A stretch of 64,000 nucleotides of DNA from Chondrosia reniformis (Eukaryota; Porifera; Demospongiae; Chondrillida; Chondrillidae): positions 7,874,001 through 7,938,000 of the forward strand of contig OX359190.1 of assembly GCA_947172415.1 (NCBI GenBank), given 5' to 3'. Shown here in pieces: positions 1-12,303 of this stretch. Position numbers and translations under genes: made by a program. The notes beneath the pieces were generated by a model that did not search any database, was not told the origin of the DNA, and was given only the letters and a program-made list of their open reading frames with translations. Each line of letters begins with the position of its first letter. Within the stretch, counting starts at the first letter, position 1.

Positions 1-27
1 TGTATTTTCATTCTCTCTTGTCTACAG

Positions 28-3000
28 ACGACTTGATTGAAGAATTGGCAGAGAAAATTGAAGCTCTCAATTGCGGTTTGTCAACCTTGAAAATCTTGGA
101 TTGCAAAGTAAAAAATGTATGTAGTTAACCTGTAATAAATTATAAGTATGACCATAAGATGTTAGTTGGTGGTTTTTGTTACATTGTATATATGAGCAGC
201 TGGTCTACAAATATAATTGTTGATTTAGTAATATTTGGTTGTTTGACACATACAGTAACTGTAAGAGATGAGGATTTTATCCAAGATGCACTGCAGTTGA
301 TTATGAGTTGCATATATACATTTGTGCACTACAAGAATGTATGTACTAGTAGAGATATGGGTACAATATACATATAGCAGCATGGCATATACGTAAATTG
401 CTTCTTCATCATACTCCTTTAGTATTCATGTCTGAGATGTTCATTTGATATTTTATCAACAATCTATAGGTTCTGGAACAGTTGCAAGATAGTGATTCTG
501 TTAGTGAAGTCCAAAGTATGGATTCTGAAGCCACAAATTCCAATATTGAAGATTATAATGAAGATTATAATGAAGATTCGGAAAGATCAAGTACTAGTTT
601 TGGGTCTTTTCTAGACCTTGCAGCTGATGAAGAGAGTGAAGAAGAGGACATGCATTCATTGACAAGTGAAAGCCTTACAGATGGTTTCTGTATTATTCAA
701 AATATTCTCCACCGTCATGAATTTATTAGCCAATTAGTTAGGTTGTCATTAAAACCAGGTTAGTGACACATATACTGTGTTATGTATGTAATCCTTGCAT
801 TAGCTACCTGTATATATGTATATTGTGAGTAGAAAGAGGACCTTAGAAACTTCATCTTATAAAGGTTGCTTTCTGGAGAAACTAAATTTTCAATAATTAA
901 GGACATGTACTATTAATCATTAAAACATTTATTAAATACTATAGCAGTCATTAAAATACTTCACATAATGGTGCTGATTTTAATTCTTAGAATTAGCCAC
1001 ATATTAGACGAGTTGCCTGTTAGTAATACTTTGAGAAGTACGTAGAAACACTGGATTTTAATATGTATACACACCTGTACGTAATTGTTAAATGGGGTAC
1101 AAAGGAAAAGTTGATACCCAAATGATGTGGTTGCATTCAGATTATTTTCTCTACACTTTAAAGAGTTCTGATTATCCAAAGTCCAATTATTGCTACATAC
1201 TTTTACTTGCAGTTTCGGTAAACCATTTATGTCAATATTTTTTTCATGTAGTTACCCCAGATATTGTAAGAATTTTGTCAAAATTGAATCAGCTAAAGTA
1301 TCTTTCACTTTCAAATGGAGAAAGTAAAATTCCAATTAATTATTTCTTTGATATTTGTAAGATCAAACTAGAAACACTGAAGCTCAAGTCAATTCAATTT
1401 GATTTACAGTTTTCAAATGAAGCAGTAAGTATATGGATTTGTTTTATTTTCCTATATCTTCACCATTCTTATTGTGTATTTTACATTGTATATATTTAAT
1501 GCTGAATCAGGTTGACATCGATCAAGTAACCCAATCTGCTAGCTGTCTATACAGTCTCAAGCATCTAACCCTGTCTGGTTGTGATACGTGTATATCTAAG
1601 GGCCTGTTAGAAGCTCCTATACCACTTAAAACACTGAAATTTACAATACGCAATCAAAGGGAACTTGAGTATGTTCTCAAACACAAGCAAAGAAACGCTT
1701 TATTAAGCAATATTGACATTAGCAATGTCAAACCAGGAAAGCAGCTGTGCCAGCTTCTTGATCATAACTGTATGAAAGGCATTGAAGTTCTAGACTTTGA
1801 AACGAAGGTAATTTCATAGACTATGCTATACATTATCAATCTTTAATTCACCTGTGACTTCTTCTATCTAGAGCTCAAAAGAGTCCGCTAAAACTAAAGA
1901 GTCCTTTCAAAAATTTATTGAAAATACTGGTTTCCTGAAACACGTAATATTTTGGAACTGTGATGAGCACATAACCAAAGGAATCATCAGTGGAATTATT
2001 GGAAACACTTCAATAGAAACCATTGAACTGAAAAATTGCAATTTTTCAGGTACGTACATATAATATCCTGCATGAGTATAGTTACAGTAACCATTGTCAA
2101 ATAACAATGTATTCCAACATGAGTCTCAGTATTTGGATTAGGTATACTTATAAATAGAATCTGCCTAATTTTAATACAGTCTCTCTATTGTCAATACTTT
2201 ATTTCTAATGAAAAGTATCAAAGCGAAGTAGTACAAGAAGTACAAGTGTACTTCAAGCTGTCTGTGTTTCTTTGATGATTTTTTTCGATCTTGGATGACT
2301 GGGAGGCAATCACTGGTTACCATTTTAATAGGACTTTGGTCCCCCAGCCAAGATTAGACTGCGGTCACTTGGCTGGTTTGGTGTAATATTTTCCAGTGAA
2401 TATATGCTTATCATCATAGCCTTGCACAGCTCAGCGTAATTAACTCCCTTACTTCAAGCTCTTAGTTAGATTCCTTATTTCCTTTTTATGCACTCATATT
2501 ACCTGCAGTATATATGTTAGAATAATTCTCTTCCTGATTCTAGTACCATTTTTCAGTTTTGTAATATCCAAGTTTAGATAATCAATCCTATCACTTCTAA
2601 TTCTAGAGATTAATACCATGTTACCATAAATCAATTTCACTCGAAATGTTCTACTCTGATCATGAGTGGGAAGTACCTATGATTGAACATTAGGTGAGAA
2701 TGAATAAATGAAGAACCATACTGTCTGATAATTGATGACTTTAGTCCAAAATCACTAGGATATTAATTGACATAAATTCTGAAATAATGATACAGCCAAG
2801 AGAAAGTGCCCAATTTTAGATAGTGTCTGAAAAAGATGCCACATCCTTTACATATGGCTTCTACAAGTTATTATGTATACCTGTGCATGTTGCTGATAAC
2901 TATAGGATGTGGCAGTCTTCTGGAACGTTTGGGACAGTGCTTGGAGAGGAAAGGCATAAGAAGGATTTCTCTTGCCTCAGATCAAGCATTTCCCGTTGTA

Positions 3001-3426
3001 ACGTTTTTAATACATGCACTTAATGGTCACAGAAATCTAATTAATGACCCTAAAGAGGAAAAGAAAGAGCTTACAGAAGTTGAGATTGAATGTACTAACA
3101 CTGAAGTATGTTTCAAGCCCTGTTATGTATACGTACACATATAATTACTTCTTTAATTTTATTGACAGGTGTGTGAAGATAACTATCAAGATCTTTGTCA
3201 GATGATTCCAAAGGTTGTAGCTGAAAATTCAACATTAGAGATCCTCATTGTACTTGCTGGTGAATGTTACAGTGACTTAGCTAAAAGTGTGCTACGTGGA
3301 GCATTGGAGAATAAAACATTAAAGTATCTGAAGCTCAAAATTCATGATAAAAGTCCTGAATTGATTGAGGAAGTCAGAACAAAGAGACCACAATTGCGAC
3401 TGGACATTGAAAACACATCATTTTAG
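28..3426 (+). CDS. Leucine-rich-repeat protein, 3' part (5' exons lie before the window)
   Basis: Seven exons join in phase: 28-116, 470-758, 1252-1424, 1511-1807, 1872-2049, 2906-3105 and 3169-3426 (stop TAG). The product has irregular leucine-rich repeats, for example LKYLSLSNGE, LKHLTLSGCD, IETIELKNCNF, RRISLASDQ and LEILIVLAGE, ending LKYLKLKIHD followed by a short charged tail. The second exon encodes an acidic Ser/Glu/Asp-rich insert (EDYNEDYNEDSER) before the repeats resume. There is no signal peptide or membrane segment in the visible part. The repeat style resembles the C-terminal LRR block of NLR-type innate sensors, which are numerous in sponges, but no NACHT or death-fold domain is inside the window, so the class is a guess. 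The LRR call is firm; the NLR idea is inference. The 856-bp intron 2050-2905 holds nothing I recognise. Confidence 0.75.
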
Positions 3427-4559
3427 TCCCAATCATATATGTTCCAAACAGCCATTTAAAAAACTTATCCTATATACGTATTATTATATTATGTTTGTAT
3501 ATAGACCTAAAAACTGTCTTTAAGTAGTGACTAGATAGCCTGTTGCAATCAGGTCTCTTACTGGAGCAATAATTGCATAAGAATAGGGTCTGATTTCATC
3601 AGACAAGTGACTAGCAGAATGCAATTACTGTTAATCGGATTTACGAAACAGATGCCCTGCAAGGTGTAATATAGTAATAGTAGTAAGTTATTGATGACTC
3701 AGCTGGGTGCTGCAGTATCTGGCATATATTGAGTCAAGTCAGTAATGATATCTAGTCACCTCTTGCACAATTAATCTGAGAGTGTGTAGTAGGAAGTAGT
3801 ATAGCTATTAGAAAATCTATAAATTGGATCTCCTTTTGCTTGCTATGTTGGTAGACAAACTTACTATCTTCAGTTATAAATTATAATAAGATCAAATAAA
3901 TGTATTCTTAAAGTCTTCAAAGCCACCAGACAGTCCTATAAGATGTTTAAATATTTCTTCTTGAAGCCAAGAACATCTCTTTGAAATTTTCATGGACAGA
4001 ATATTATTTAACCGAAAGAAAATGGATAATTCATCATTTACACACCTTTACTACAAGGCAATGCCACCCTCTGAAATTATACACATAAGTAGCTACAATA
4101 TAATAGTATCAATTATCACTCTTGTTAGATTAATGAGCTAGCCACACATGTACACTTGACACAAAACATTAATCTGACAATTGCAATGGAACCAGTCTTA
4201 TGTAGCATGGAACAGAAAGCATTTTAGATACATGCTGAGCACTGACTGTGTGGGTGAACTGACTAGATGTCAAGTGAAAGTGTGCAATTTGACAGTGAAG
4301 GTTCTTTGAGTATTGTAAGCCAGCTAAGCAAGGGGTTATAAACGGGTACCAGAACAGAGCTAAAGGTGTATTTAATAAGCCAAAAGCTTAGCGATCTGTA
4401 CATTGAGAGATAATGAAACTTATAATTAAAGACTTTATAATTATTGTAGGAGCATTGGGAATGGCTTGAGCAACTATATGTAGATGAGTTTATGTATGTA
4501 TATGACCTCCATGTTGTTATTATATTTCCTTTGAAGGACTTGTTCTTTGGATATATTAG
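3427..4559. other. Intergenic stretch holding the left edge of duplicated unit A
   Basis: Sequence from about 3503 onward is repeated from about 45493 (same strand, many substitutions and small indels); sequence before 3503 is not. This is the left breakpoint of the segmental duplication. It lies only about 75 bp after the LRR stop codon. I see no convincing exon here. Confidence 0.6.
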
Positions 4560-5670
4560 GTCTTTCTGCAACATTTGTCTCCTCTGTTAAAGTTGAAAAA
4601 CTTCCAAGAGTTGTGGCTTGGTATTTTGGATGTCATGGAGAAGTATTACTTTATTGAGGATTCAGAAAGTTTGGTGAGCGCTTTAGGTTCTGTAGTTGTG
4701 AACTGAGTTGAGGGATCTAATTGACCATTAACTTCTGAATGTATAGGAGTAAAGCCTTGTCTGATATGATAGGAAAATGGCCATTCAGCTGAATGTGGCT
4801 TTCAATTATGGCAGTTGTCATGGTAACGTATTGAGAAATTTCTTCCTAGCTGCAAAGCGAAATATTTCCCACTTCCAAGAGTTCTTCAGTCACACCTACT
4901 GACGTGACCACACCCACTGATGTGACCACGCCCACTGATGTGCCCACCTCCAGTGGTGGCATAACTACAGAACAAGCTGTAGAAAGAGAATCAGAAAATG
5001 GTAATTCGGAACAAGCCAACACTGAGAAAGTTAACACTCCACCTGGTAAGCACATCTCTGAACTTGTGCACACTCTAACAGTTTAATATGGATATGAGTC
5101 CGGTTGTACTGTTGATCTCCTAAATATGAATCACAGTGTGAACCTAAAATAGAATATTAACATGATAAGGCTTACCACTTGAAGATTACTTTTAAAACAC
5201 AGAGATTTGAGGATTAGTAACTCTTTTTGAAGGAAGCAATACGTACAGTACATAATGTGTACATATGTATATTAGGTCGTATGTACTGTTATTCGGTATG
5301 TCATCAATTTTAAAACAAATAAAATAGATACATACATGTATCATGTAATTTAAGGAAAACGATTAAGGGTATTGATTTATGGGTTGTTCATTTTACCAGC
5401 CTAACCTATTGTAATAACAACTGCAATATTAACATACATATGTAGCCTTTAGCATATGTCTTGTAATTGTTAACACCTTAACACTTAACTGCATGTAGTG
5501 CCCGTACAGTTATTCTGGTTCCCTTGCATCCTTACGCAGGTATGGTGGCAGTGACTGGGGAGGTCGTGATCCCAGGTCAGCCAGTACTGATATCACCTGT
5601 GACTGTTGTGAAGCTCAGTAAACCATTACCAGTAGTAAACAATGTTTCAAGCACTAATAACCAGTCATAG
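4560..5670 (+). pseudogene. GBF1-like Arf-GEF, C-terminal tail fragment, unit A
   Basis: Three exon pieces stay open and join in phase: 4560-4673, 4850-5045 and 5540-5670 (stop). The first encodes VFLQHLSPLL, FQELWLGILDVMEKY and DSESL, which I recognise as the conserved C-terminal HDS region of GBF1, the Golgi guanine-nucleotide exchange factor for Arf1. The tail is Thr/Ser/Pro-rich (TPTDV repeats) and ends near VIPGQPVLISPV. Relative to unit B, about 200 bp is missing between 4775 and 4798, removing the conserved EAIPESL exon start; the remaining part now begins behind an AG at 4848-4849 that could serve as a new acceptor. No upstream GBF1 exon (Sec7 domain) is present, so this is a captured 3' end, most likely without Arf-GEF function. 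It could still be transcribed. Confidence 0.65.
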
Positions 5671-6254
5671 TTGTGTTCTGGAGCTTTTATTATTCATGAT
5701 GTAAACATTCAATAAGTGAAATATATACTACTCCATTGTTAATTGTGTCAACAATGAAAGCGTATACATACAGTAACTCAGACATGTATTTACTTGCTAT
5801 ATACATACGTACATACATAGGTTATGTGGTCCGCTTTTGATCTGTCAGCTCAAATACATAATGTAATGACCTCATTTTCTAAATACAAAATTTACCAGCA
5901 GTATATAGAAATAAATTTTGTGTTACCAGGTATCAGGTATTTATGAGTACAAAATATTACATTGTAAAATATATTCCATTTGGACAAGCTTCTAGAAATC
6001 AAAACTGTTACATTGTGCATGTACACTGTATGTACAATTTTTAAGGGAAAATATGCTTATTTTATGGGTACTATTGGCTAATATCCACAGTTTGTGAATG
6101 TAAGCTGTAATAGCATATAAGTGTTTATATTTCTTATATTTTACTATAATTTTTTGAGAGTAAAATGTACTGTAATTTAGAAAGTGATGGATATTTGTAC
6201 ATATGCATGCGCAGTATATAATTCATTGTTATCATTCATTCTTGAACTGCTCTA
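5671..6254. other. AT-rich spacer between convergent gene ends
   Basis: Lies between the GBF1-tail stop (+) and the collagen stop (-). It is AT-rich with many TATATA and ACGTAC runs and AATAAA-like hexamers suited to poly(A) signals on both strands. No coding signal seen. Confidence 0.5.
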
Positions 6255-7646
6255 TTATTTTGTGCATACTGCACATGTCAGCAGTTTGTTTGACTGATAA
6301 GGAGGACATGGAATTCCATTACAGCTGGCCCTCATCATAACACCCGTAGAAGGATTGATATTTGCTGCACTTCCAGGAACTGCTTCAGCTGAGGTGTCTA
6401 CACAAATTGTTGTCTTTTGGCCACCACGACCACTGTGTTCAGCCTCAGTCATCATGTATCCATAGTACTCTCTACTCCAGCCAGAGGGACAGGTATAACG
6501 AGCTGGGACCATTAGCAGCTGTGATTGGCTGTTGGCATTACAGACCACACAAGGCATGTCTGCTTGATTTAGACTATTGTATGGTGAAGTGCTACCTCTC
6601 ATCTCATACTCTACTCCATACAGTTGTGCCACCCAAGTGTTAGCGGTATCCCGAGATAAGTACTGAGGACTATTAGGAAGACAATGATGGTCAGTGGTCC
6701 CACCTGTTTTACTATGCCTACCACCTGCTGCTCTTCCTGAATATACAACATCAGCTCCATTTGGACATGTAGTCCTCCCCCACCTGACATAGACAGCTCC
6801 ACTAGAGGCAGTGTCTCCCTTTGGACCTACTATACCTGGTGCACCTTTCTGTCCCTTAGCACCATTTACTCCTGGGTGACCAGGAGTGCCAGGAGTACCT
6901 GTCTCTCCATTTGGTCCTTCCATACCTGGTTCACCTTTTGGTCCCATAGCACCACTTACCCCTGGGAGACCAGGAGTGCCTGGTGAGCCTTTCTCTCCTT
7001 TCTCACCTGCTGTTTGCTGGGTAGAGCAAACAGCATCCCTGCCATCCCTTCCTGGAGGACCAGGTGGACCAGATGGACCAGATGGACCAGACGAACCATC
7101 TCTTCCATCTCTTCCTGGCAAACCAACTTTGAGTGTAGGTGTTTCACAGTTGTCATCAGTTTCCTGCCTTTTCCTCAAGACATGATTGACATAGATAGAG
7201 CCTTATAATAAATATGTAGAAAGAAAATGTGAAGTAATTTTTTATTGTTCATTTTCCTAGTAGTTTATCAAGACCTTTAAAGGTCTATATAGTCTACAAA
7301 ATGTTTCTATAAGAGTATTACTCAGTTATGTATCTGCAACATTTAAGGCTGCCAATACTGGGTTATAATTGAGCTATATATACACTTCCTTATATATACT
7401 ATTATGCACCTCTATACAATACTGATTGAAAGAAGGTGTATAATATATACCAGGTCCTGTAGTTAGAGATTCCACATTTGGCTTGTCCGTATTGATAACA
7501 GTCACTGGATCTTCCCTGTTGATGGTAGTCTTGATGTAGTTGATTTCTTGTTGCATCCAAAATATGAGTATTCCTTCAATGATAACAGCTCCTGTTAATA
7601 GTACAAGAGCTGTGAACAGAGCCACTTTAGAACTTGTTTTCTCCAT
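6255..7646 (-). CDS. Short-chain (C4-like) transmembrane collagen
   Basis: Two exons. Exon 1 (7646 down to about 7452) starts MEKTSSKVALF, followed by a hydrophobic stretch (about residues 8-30, ALVLLTGAVIIEGILIFW): a type II signal anchor. Exon 2 (about 7205 down to 6255) is joined in phase 1 after the residues GPG. It carries a basic LRKRQ sequence that looks like a furin-type site, then about 90 residues of Gly-X-Y triplets broken once by DAVCSTQQTAGEKG, then a C-terminal cysteine-rich domain beginning GAVYVRWGRTTCP and ending LLTCAVCTK. That C-terminal domain is the one known from sponge short-chain collagen C4/spongin and related invertebrate proteins. The likely role is an extracellular matrix or cell-surface filament protein that may be shed by cleavage. 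It lies between the GBF1 tail and the GPCR of the same unit. Family call firm; cleavage inferred. Confidence 0.85.
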
Positions 7647-8090
7647 CCTTCTGAGTTACGTAACAGCTTAAAGAGTCAAAATAGACAACCACTAATGTCT
7701 TTACAAGGATCCCACTAATTTGATATATATTCATACTCTTGACCACTTCTAATTGCTTTAAAATAGTATATACTCCATTGCCGGAGCAACCGCCTGTGTT
7801 TAAATTTCGTAACCGTGATATAACAGGATTTAAGAAGCTATTGTTATACTGCATCGGCTTCTTAAATCCTGTTATATCCCTGCATGACATAAAGCTATAC
7901 AAATACTACCTGACATGTGGTCATATTATGGATTCATGATCAACTTTTTCTTCCCTTACATTGATGGATATTCTTGGAGCCAAATATATATACAAAACAT
8001 ACTGGCATCTTAATATTGAAACTGTACTTTTGCAAAGAAGCTAAAGCATAAAATGCATATGCATGTCTCTGATAATAATTATGTATATAT
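7647..8090. other. Upstream region of the collagen gene with a perfect 22-bp hairpin
   Basis: Between the collagen start and the inverted-repeat transposon. It contains a perfect inverted repeat: arm 7818-7839 (GATATAACAGGATTTAAGAA plus GC) pairs with the arm ending at about 7878, around an 18-nt loop. Otherwise AT-rich. It may include the collagen promoter; I see no clear TATA position that I would defend. Confidence 0.5.
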
Positions 8091-9396
8091 ACAGTACAAG
8101 TTACAATATACTAAGGTAATCTAATATAAATAAATAATATAATATAATTAATTAAATAATTCAAATGGCTCCAAGAAAGGACCTAGAAACAAAATGGGCA
8201 TATCATCATAAAGTTTAGGGTATAAAACTCATTTTAAATTAAGGGATTTTTAATTTAGGCCTCCGTTTGTTAGAAAACAGAGGACAAAGTCTGCATATAA
8301 AAGGCCATAGGACTATAGAAAACCTATGGGAAATTTATATGCAAACAATGTGTTATATTGATAAAAAATTTCAATTTGTCAGATAACTGTGAAATCAACA
8401 TATATCATGGTACATGTGTATAAGAAACGTCTGACGAAGTTTTGCTTAATTAAATGAGCAAAATAATCAAGATATAATGAAGAATTCAAAGTTACGATTG
8501 CGCAAGCTGGTGATGTATTGTGATGTTCTTCTAATGCGTCACCAACACCTTCGTATGTCGCTCCGTACACACATTTAGTGAATCATGTGACGTTGCGTAA
8601 ACGTCACCGACTCGTTGCTAAAGAAGATCATCCTTCGAGAACGGCTATGACAAGTCGACGCTCTCCTACGAGAAGGAGCTACCGAACAGGCGAGTTGTAG
8701 CGAAGGTTAGATAAAGCGTTTTTGTATACGTTCCCGTCAAGTTTGAGGCAGAGTTGTTCCTATATTGATGCGAAAGACTGGATTCGTTTGGTCGACCGTA
8801 TTACTTTGGTAATTTAAGCTCTGTCTTCTCTTCTTACGTTATCTGTTAATATTTTTACTTGTCCATGTGTAGGAATTAGGAGTGTTTGTTGCGATCATTA
8901 CGAGAATAAAGCTTTGTTGAGTGTCAGCAACATGAATTTACTAATTTTCTATTTATACTGAATTGTATTCCCACTCCTCATATATTGCTGATGCATGAAG
9001 ACCTCTGGGTCGAAACGTCCAGAATTAGTAAATTCATATTGCTGACTTTCAACTATATATATATAATTACAATCAAGTACTACACAGTACAAGTTACAAA
9101 TTTAAGAGATCCAAGTGACTATGTAATATTAAAATTACAATCAAGTACTAGCTACACAGTGCAAGTTACAAATTTAAAGAGATCCAAGTGACCCCTAGGA
9201 TAATCAGTATTTTAAACAGTACAAGACTTTAGTCACACTAGTATTGTTGCAGGCTTTGAAATCCTCAACTACTGCATAGAGAGTAGTAGTTGATACAGAT
9301 CATCCAATTGCAAGGTAGAACACATGGCCTACCAATTACCTTTTCACACCTTAGTATAGACTGAAGATGATGCATCTGCATGCCATATATCATAGA

Positions 9397-9428
9397 GTAC
9401 GGTAGTACTCTATAAGTAGGGATGGCCG
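9397..9428 (+). repeat. End motif GAGTACGGTAGTACTCT...GTAGGGATGG, copy 1
   Basis: The motif GAGTACGGTAGTACTCT followed by GTAGGGATGG also occurs inverted at 39899-39937. It looks like the terminus of a dispersed element whose family also supplies the GTAGGGATGGCAC motif inside the hairpins at 10148 and 39198. Confidence 0.4.
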
Positions 9429-10147
9429 AAAAAAAACATGGCCGCCCTATTCAATGTATTATCAATTAACACCTCATAAATCAACAACGTTCAGATTTTC
9501 GGTTGCATTTGTGTGTTTGCAGTCGTTTTTGCATGCTTTTCTAAACGCCAAAACATGTTACGATGCTCTACAACCTTCGCAAAGTGGTTAAACCGAAATA
9601 GGCCAAATTCTGCAATTCCTCATTTTTTCTTCTTCTTCTTCTTCTTCTTCTTTTTTCAAATGAGCTAGCGCTAACATGCGAACTTACGCAGGTACATACA
9701 AATACTAAATCGTCATGAATGTTTCCGAACTAGGGAATAGGCTACCCTAGATTTCAACGCGCTCCAACCGAAGCGTGTTACTTTTGAAAGTGCCCAATTT
9801 AGGGCCTCTTTGAACGCCATTTTTTAATTAAGTTTCAAATTCTCTGTATATAAAATAAGTAACCCGAATGAGTAATATTTGTGGTACTGCCGTTACCCGC
9901 GATCGAATTTCTTAGTCGCTTTGCAGGGCCTATATACAGTCGTATTCTTAACGATTATGGACCCTTTAATATCCTAAACTGAATGTTAAAGTACGGTAGA
10001 AAACATCTTATCAAATTTGGGATCTTTTCGGACGCCATTTTTTAATTTAGAGCTCTCTATTATATCGTCTATTCTGCTACTTTATTTCGAGTTTTCGCCA
10101 AGAAAACTTTTAAAACAAATATTAACAAGAAAAAAGGAGCAATACAA

Positions 10148-10517
10148 GTTAAATAAAAACATTCAAAAATGAAGTTAAAAGTAGGGATGGCACTATAACA
10201 GTGATTGGCACATCTAGAAAAAGTAACGAAACAAGAAAGTGATCATATGGTAAGGCTAACATTGCAGAAGTGGCATACTGAAACTTAACTATACACATCA
10301 CTTCTATGTTTGGGCGCATCATGGATATACTAGAAGTAGGGATCGATGCGCCCAAATATAGAAGTGATGTGTATAGTTAAGTTTCAGTATGCCACTTCTG
10401 CAATGTTAGCCTTACCATATGATCACTTTCTTGTTTCGTTACTTTTTCTAGATGTGCCAATCACTGTTATAGTGCCATCCCTACTTTTAACTTCATTTTT
10501 GAATGTTTTTATTTAAC
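10148..10517. mobile_element. Foldback (hairpin) MITE, 173-bp arms
   Basis: Arms 10148-10320 and 10345-10517 are near-perfect reverse complements around a 24-nt loop. The outer ends read GTTAAATAAAAAC. Each arm contains GTAGGGATGGCAC, shared with the hairpin at 39198-39432. It sits inside the larger inverted-repeat element, so it is the younger insertion. No coding capacity. Confidence 0.75.
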
Positions 10518-11174
10518 TTCAACAAAGGCTTCAGTATTAAAGGGGTCTCAGCTAATAACCACAGCAGATTTGATTTGCCTTGTGAGGGAGCTAAGAACAC
10601 CGACGGTTGGTTGCATGCATTGGCATAATCAACAGGGTTAGAGACCATTTTGTAACTTGTACACAAGGGACATCATATACGTATATAAAGGCCTTGGCCT
10701 TTTATGTCCCTTGTTGGTGACGCATTAGAAGAACATCACAATACATCACCAGCTTGCGCAATCGTAACTTTGAATTCTTCATTATATCTTGATTATTTTG
10801 CTCATTTAATTAAGCAAAACTTCGTCAGACGTTTCTTATACACATGTACCATGATATATGTTGATTTCACAGTTATCTGACAAATTGAAATTTTTTATCA
10901 ATATAACACATTGTTTGCATATAAATTTCCCATAGGTTTTCTATAGTCCTATGGCCTTTTATATGCAGACTTTGTCCTCTGTTTTCTAACAAACGGAGGC
11001 CTAAATTAAAAATCCCTTAATTTAAAATGAGTTTTATACCCTAAACTTTATGATGATATGCCCATTTTGTTTCTAGGTCCTTTCTTAGAGCCATATGAAT
11101 TATTTAATTAATTAATTATTTATTTATATTAGATTACCTTTGTATATTGTAACTTGTACTGTATATAGTATTAC

Positions 11175-11659
11175 ACAGTGCAAGTTACAAATTTATACAC
11201 GGATGCAAGTGACTCCCAAGATAATCACACTGAGGTATATAATATAATACGGATGCAAATGACTCCCAAAATAATCACAATCAGGTATATTAAACGCTAC
11301 AAGACTTTAGCCACACTGAAATTCTCAACTGCTGCATACAGAGTAGTAGTCTCTACAGATCATATAAGATTAAATACATGGCCTTCCAATTACCTTTTCA
11401 CACCTAAGTATAGACTGAAGATGATGCATCTGAATGCCATTATCAGCAAAAATTCCAGTCTCATGCAGGGGATCTCAGCCAATAATCACCGCAGATTTGA
11501 CTTGCCTTGAGTGTCAGCTAGGAGTACCATTGGTTGCTTGCATGCATTCACATAAACAACAGGGTTAGAGACGATTTGGTAACTTGCACACAGGGACATA
11601 AAGGCTGGGGCCTTTAATTTATTTCATGAACAATGTCCCTTGTGTGCAACTTGCACTGT
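11175..11659. mobile_element. Short TIR element, ACAGTGCAAGTT family
   Basis: Begins ACAGTGCAAGTTACAAATTT and ends with the inverse, CAACTTGCACTGT. About 485 bp and non-coding. The interior matches pieces at 9100-9400, 10520-10690, 21299-21545 and 57233-57490, so this is a dispersed non-autonomous DNA-transposon family. Superfamily not assigned; target duplication unclear because flanks are TA-rich. Confidence 0.6.
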
Positions 11660-12303
11660 ATATATACGAACATGGACATGTACGTAGATTTATGTATATA
11701 TGTATGCACACATCTATCACAGTTATATAATATACAGAATACAATAACTATACTAGCACACATGCAGGTCATTTCCCAATTGATCTAAATGAAGTGTCAT
11801 TCCTTGAAAGAATGTTAAAGTGCAGTTTTGATTTAAGCAATCCATTTGAAAAGGGCCCTGGAAATTATATAATGATAGAAACTATATTTTAAAGTAAAAT
11901 ATTCCATGTGATGAGGTGAAACAATTATATATACGCATATATTACATATACAGAGTCAAAACTAGAAATTATAATACAAGAGATGCGAGATGGTTTGGTT
12001 ATTATTTTGCAATTGCCATGGCAACTACAAACTAAAATTGAGAGCTCGAGAGGACTTGCTATATTGCCCCCATAGCACCCCTTGAATCCACCACTATATC
12101 ATAAGTATGACATATACCGTATATCCAGAAATAATTTGAATTCCTTCATTAATATTTCAACCTTAATTACTCTTGGTCCTAGTTTGTGTTTCACAAATTA
12201 TGCCTTTCTCTGCTACTAATTCCTAGTGAAAAAAGCTAACTCTAAATCATACAATTTGGCAAAAATTGAATTGTTGACTCAAAACAAACACTTTTTTCTC
12301 TTT
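11660..12303. other. Spacer after the element, before the GPCR-A 3' end
   Basis: AT-rich and non-coding. Sequence from about 11785 onward is shared with unit B (from about 48405). Expected to hold the GPCR-A 3' UTR and poly(A) site. Confidence 0.4.

Larger units (their letters stand above)
8091..11162. mobile_element. DNA element with 455-bp terminal inverted repeats, nested insertions inside
   Basis: The left arm 8091-8546 is repeated as its reverse complement at about 10713-11162. Both outer ends read ACAGTACAAGTTACAATATA. The interior contains partial copies of a related repeat (about 9060-9400 and 10520-10690), an inserted hairpin element (10148-10517), a (TTC)n run near 9628-9652, and otherwise unrecognised sequence. 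I found no transposase-like reading frame, so it looks non-autonomous. Unit B lacks the whole stretch, but there the collagen 5' half is missing too, so the absence in B is a deletion and says nothing about when this element inserted. Confidence 0.7.

Noticed and set aside
6886-7185. Plus-strand Pro/Gly-rich frame opposite the collagen repeats
   Set aside because: A mirror of the GC-rich Gly-X-Y codons. The minus frame has the conserved C4 domain and splice signals.
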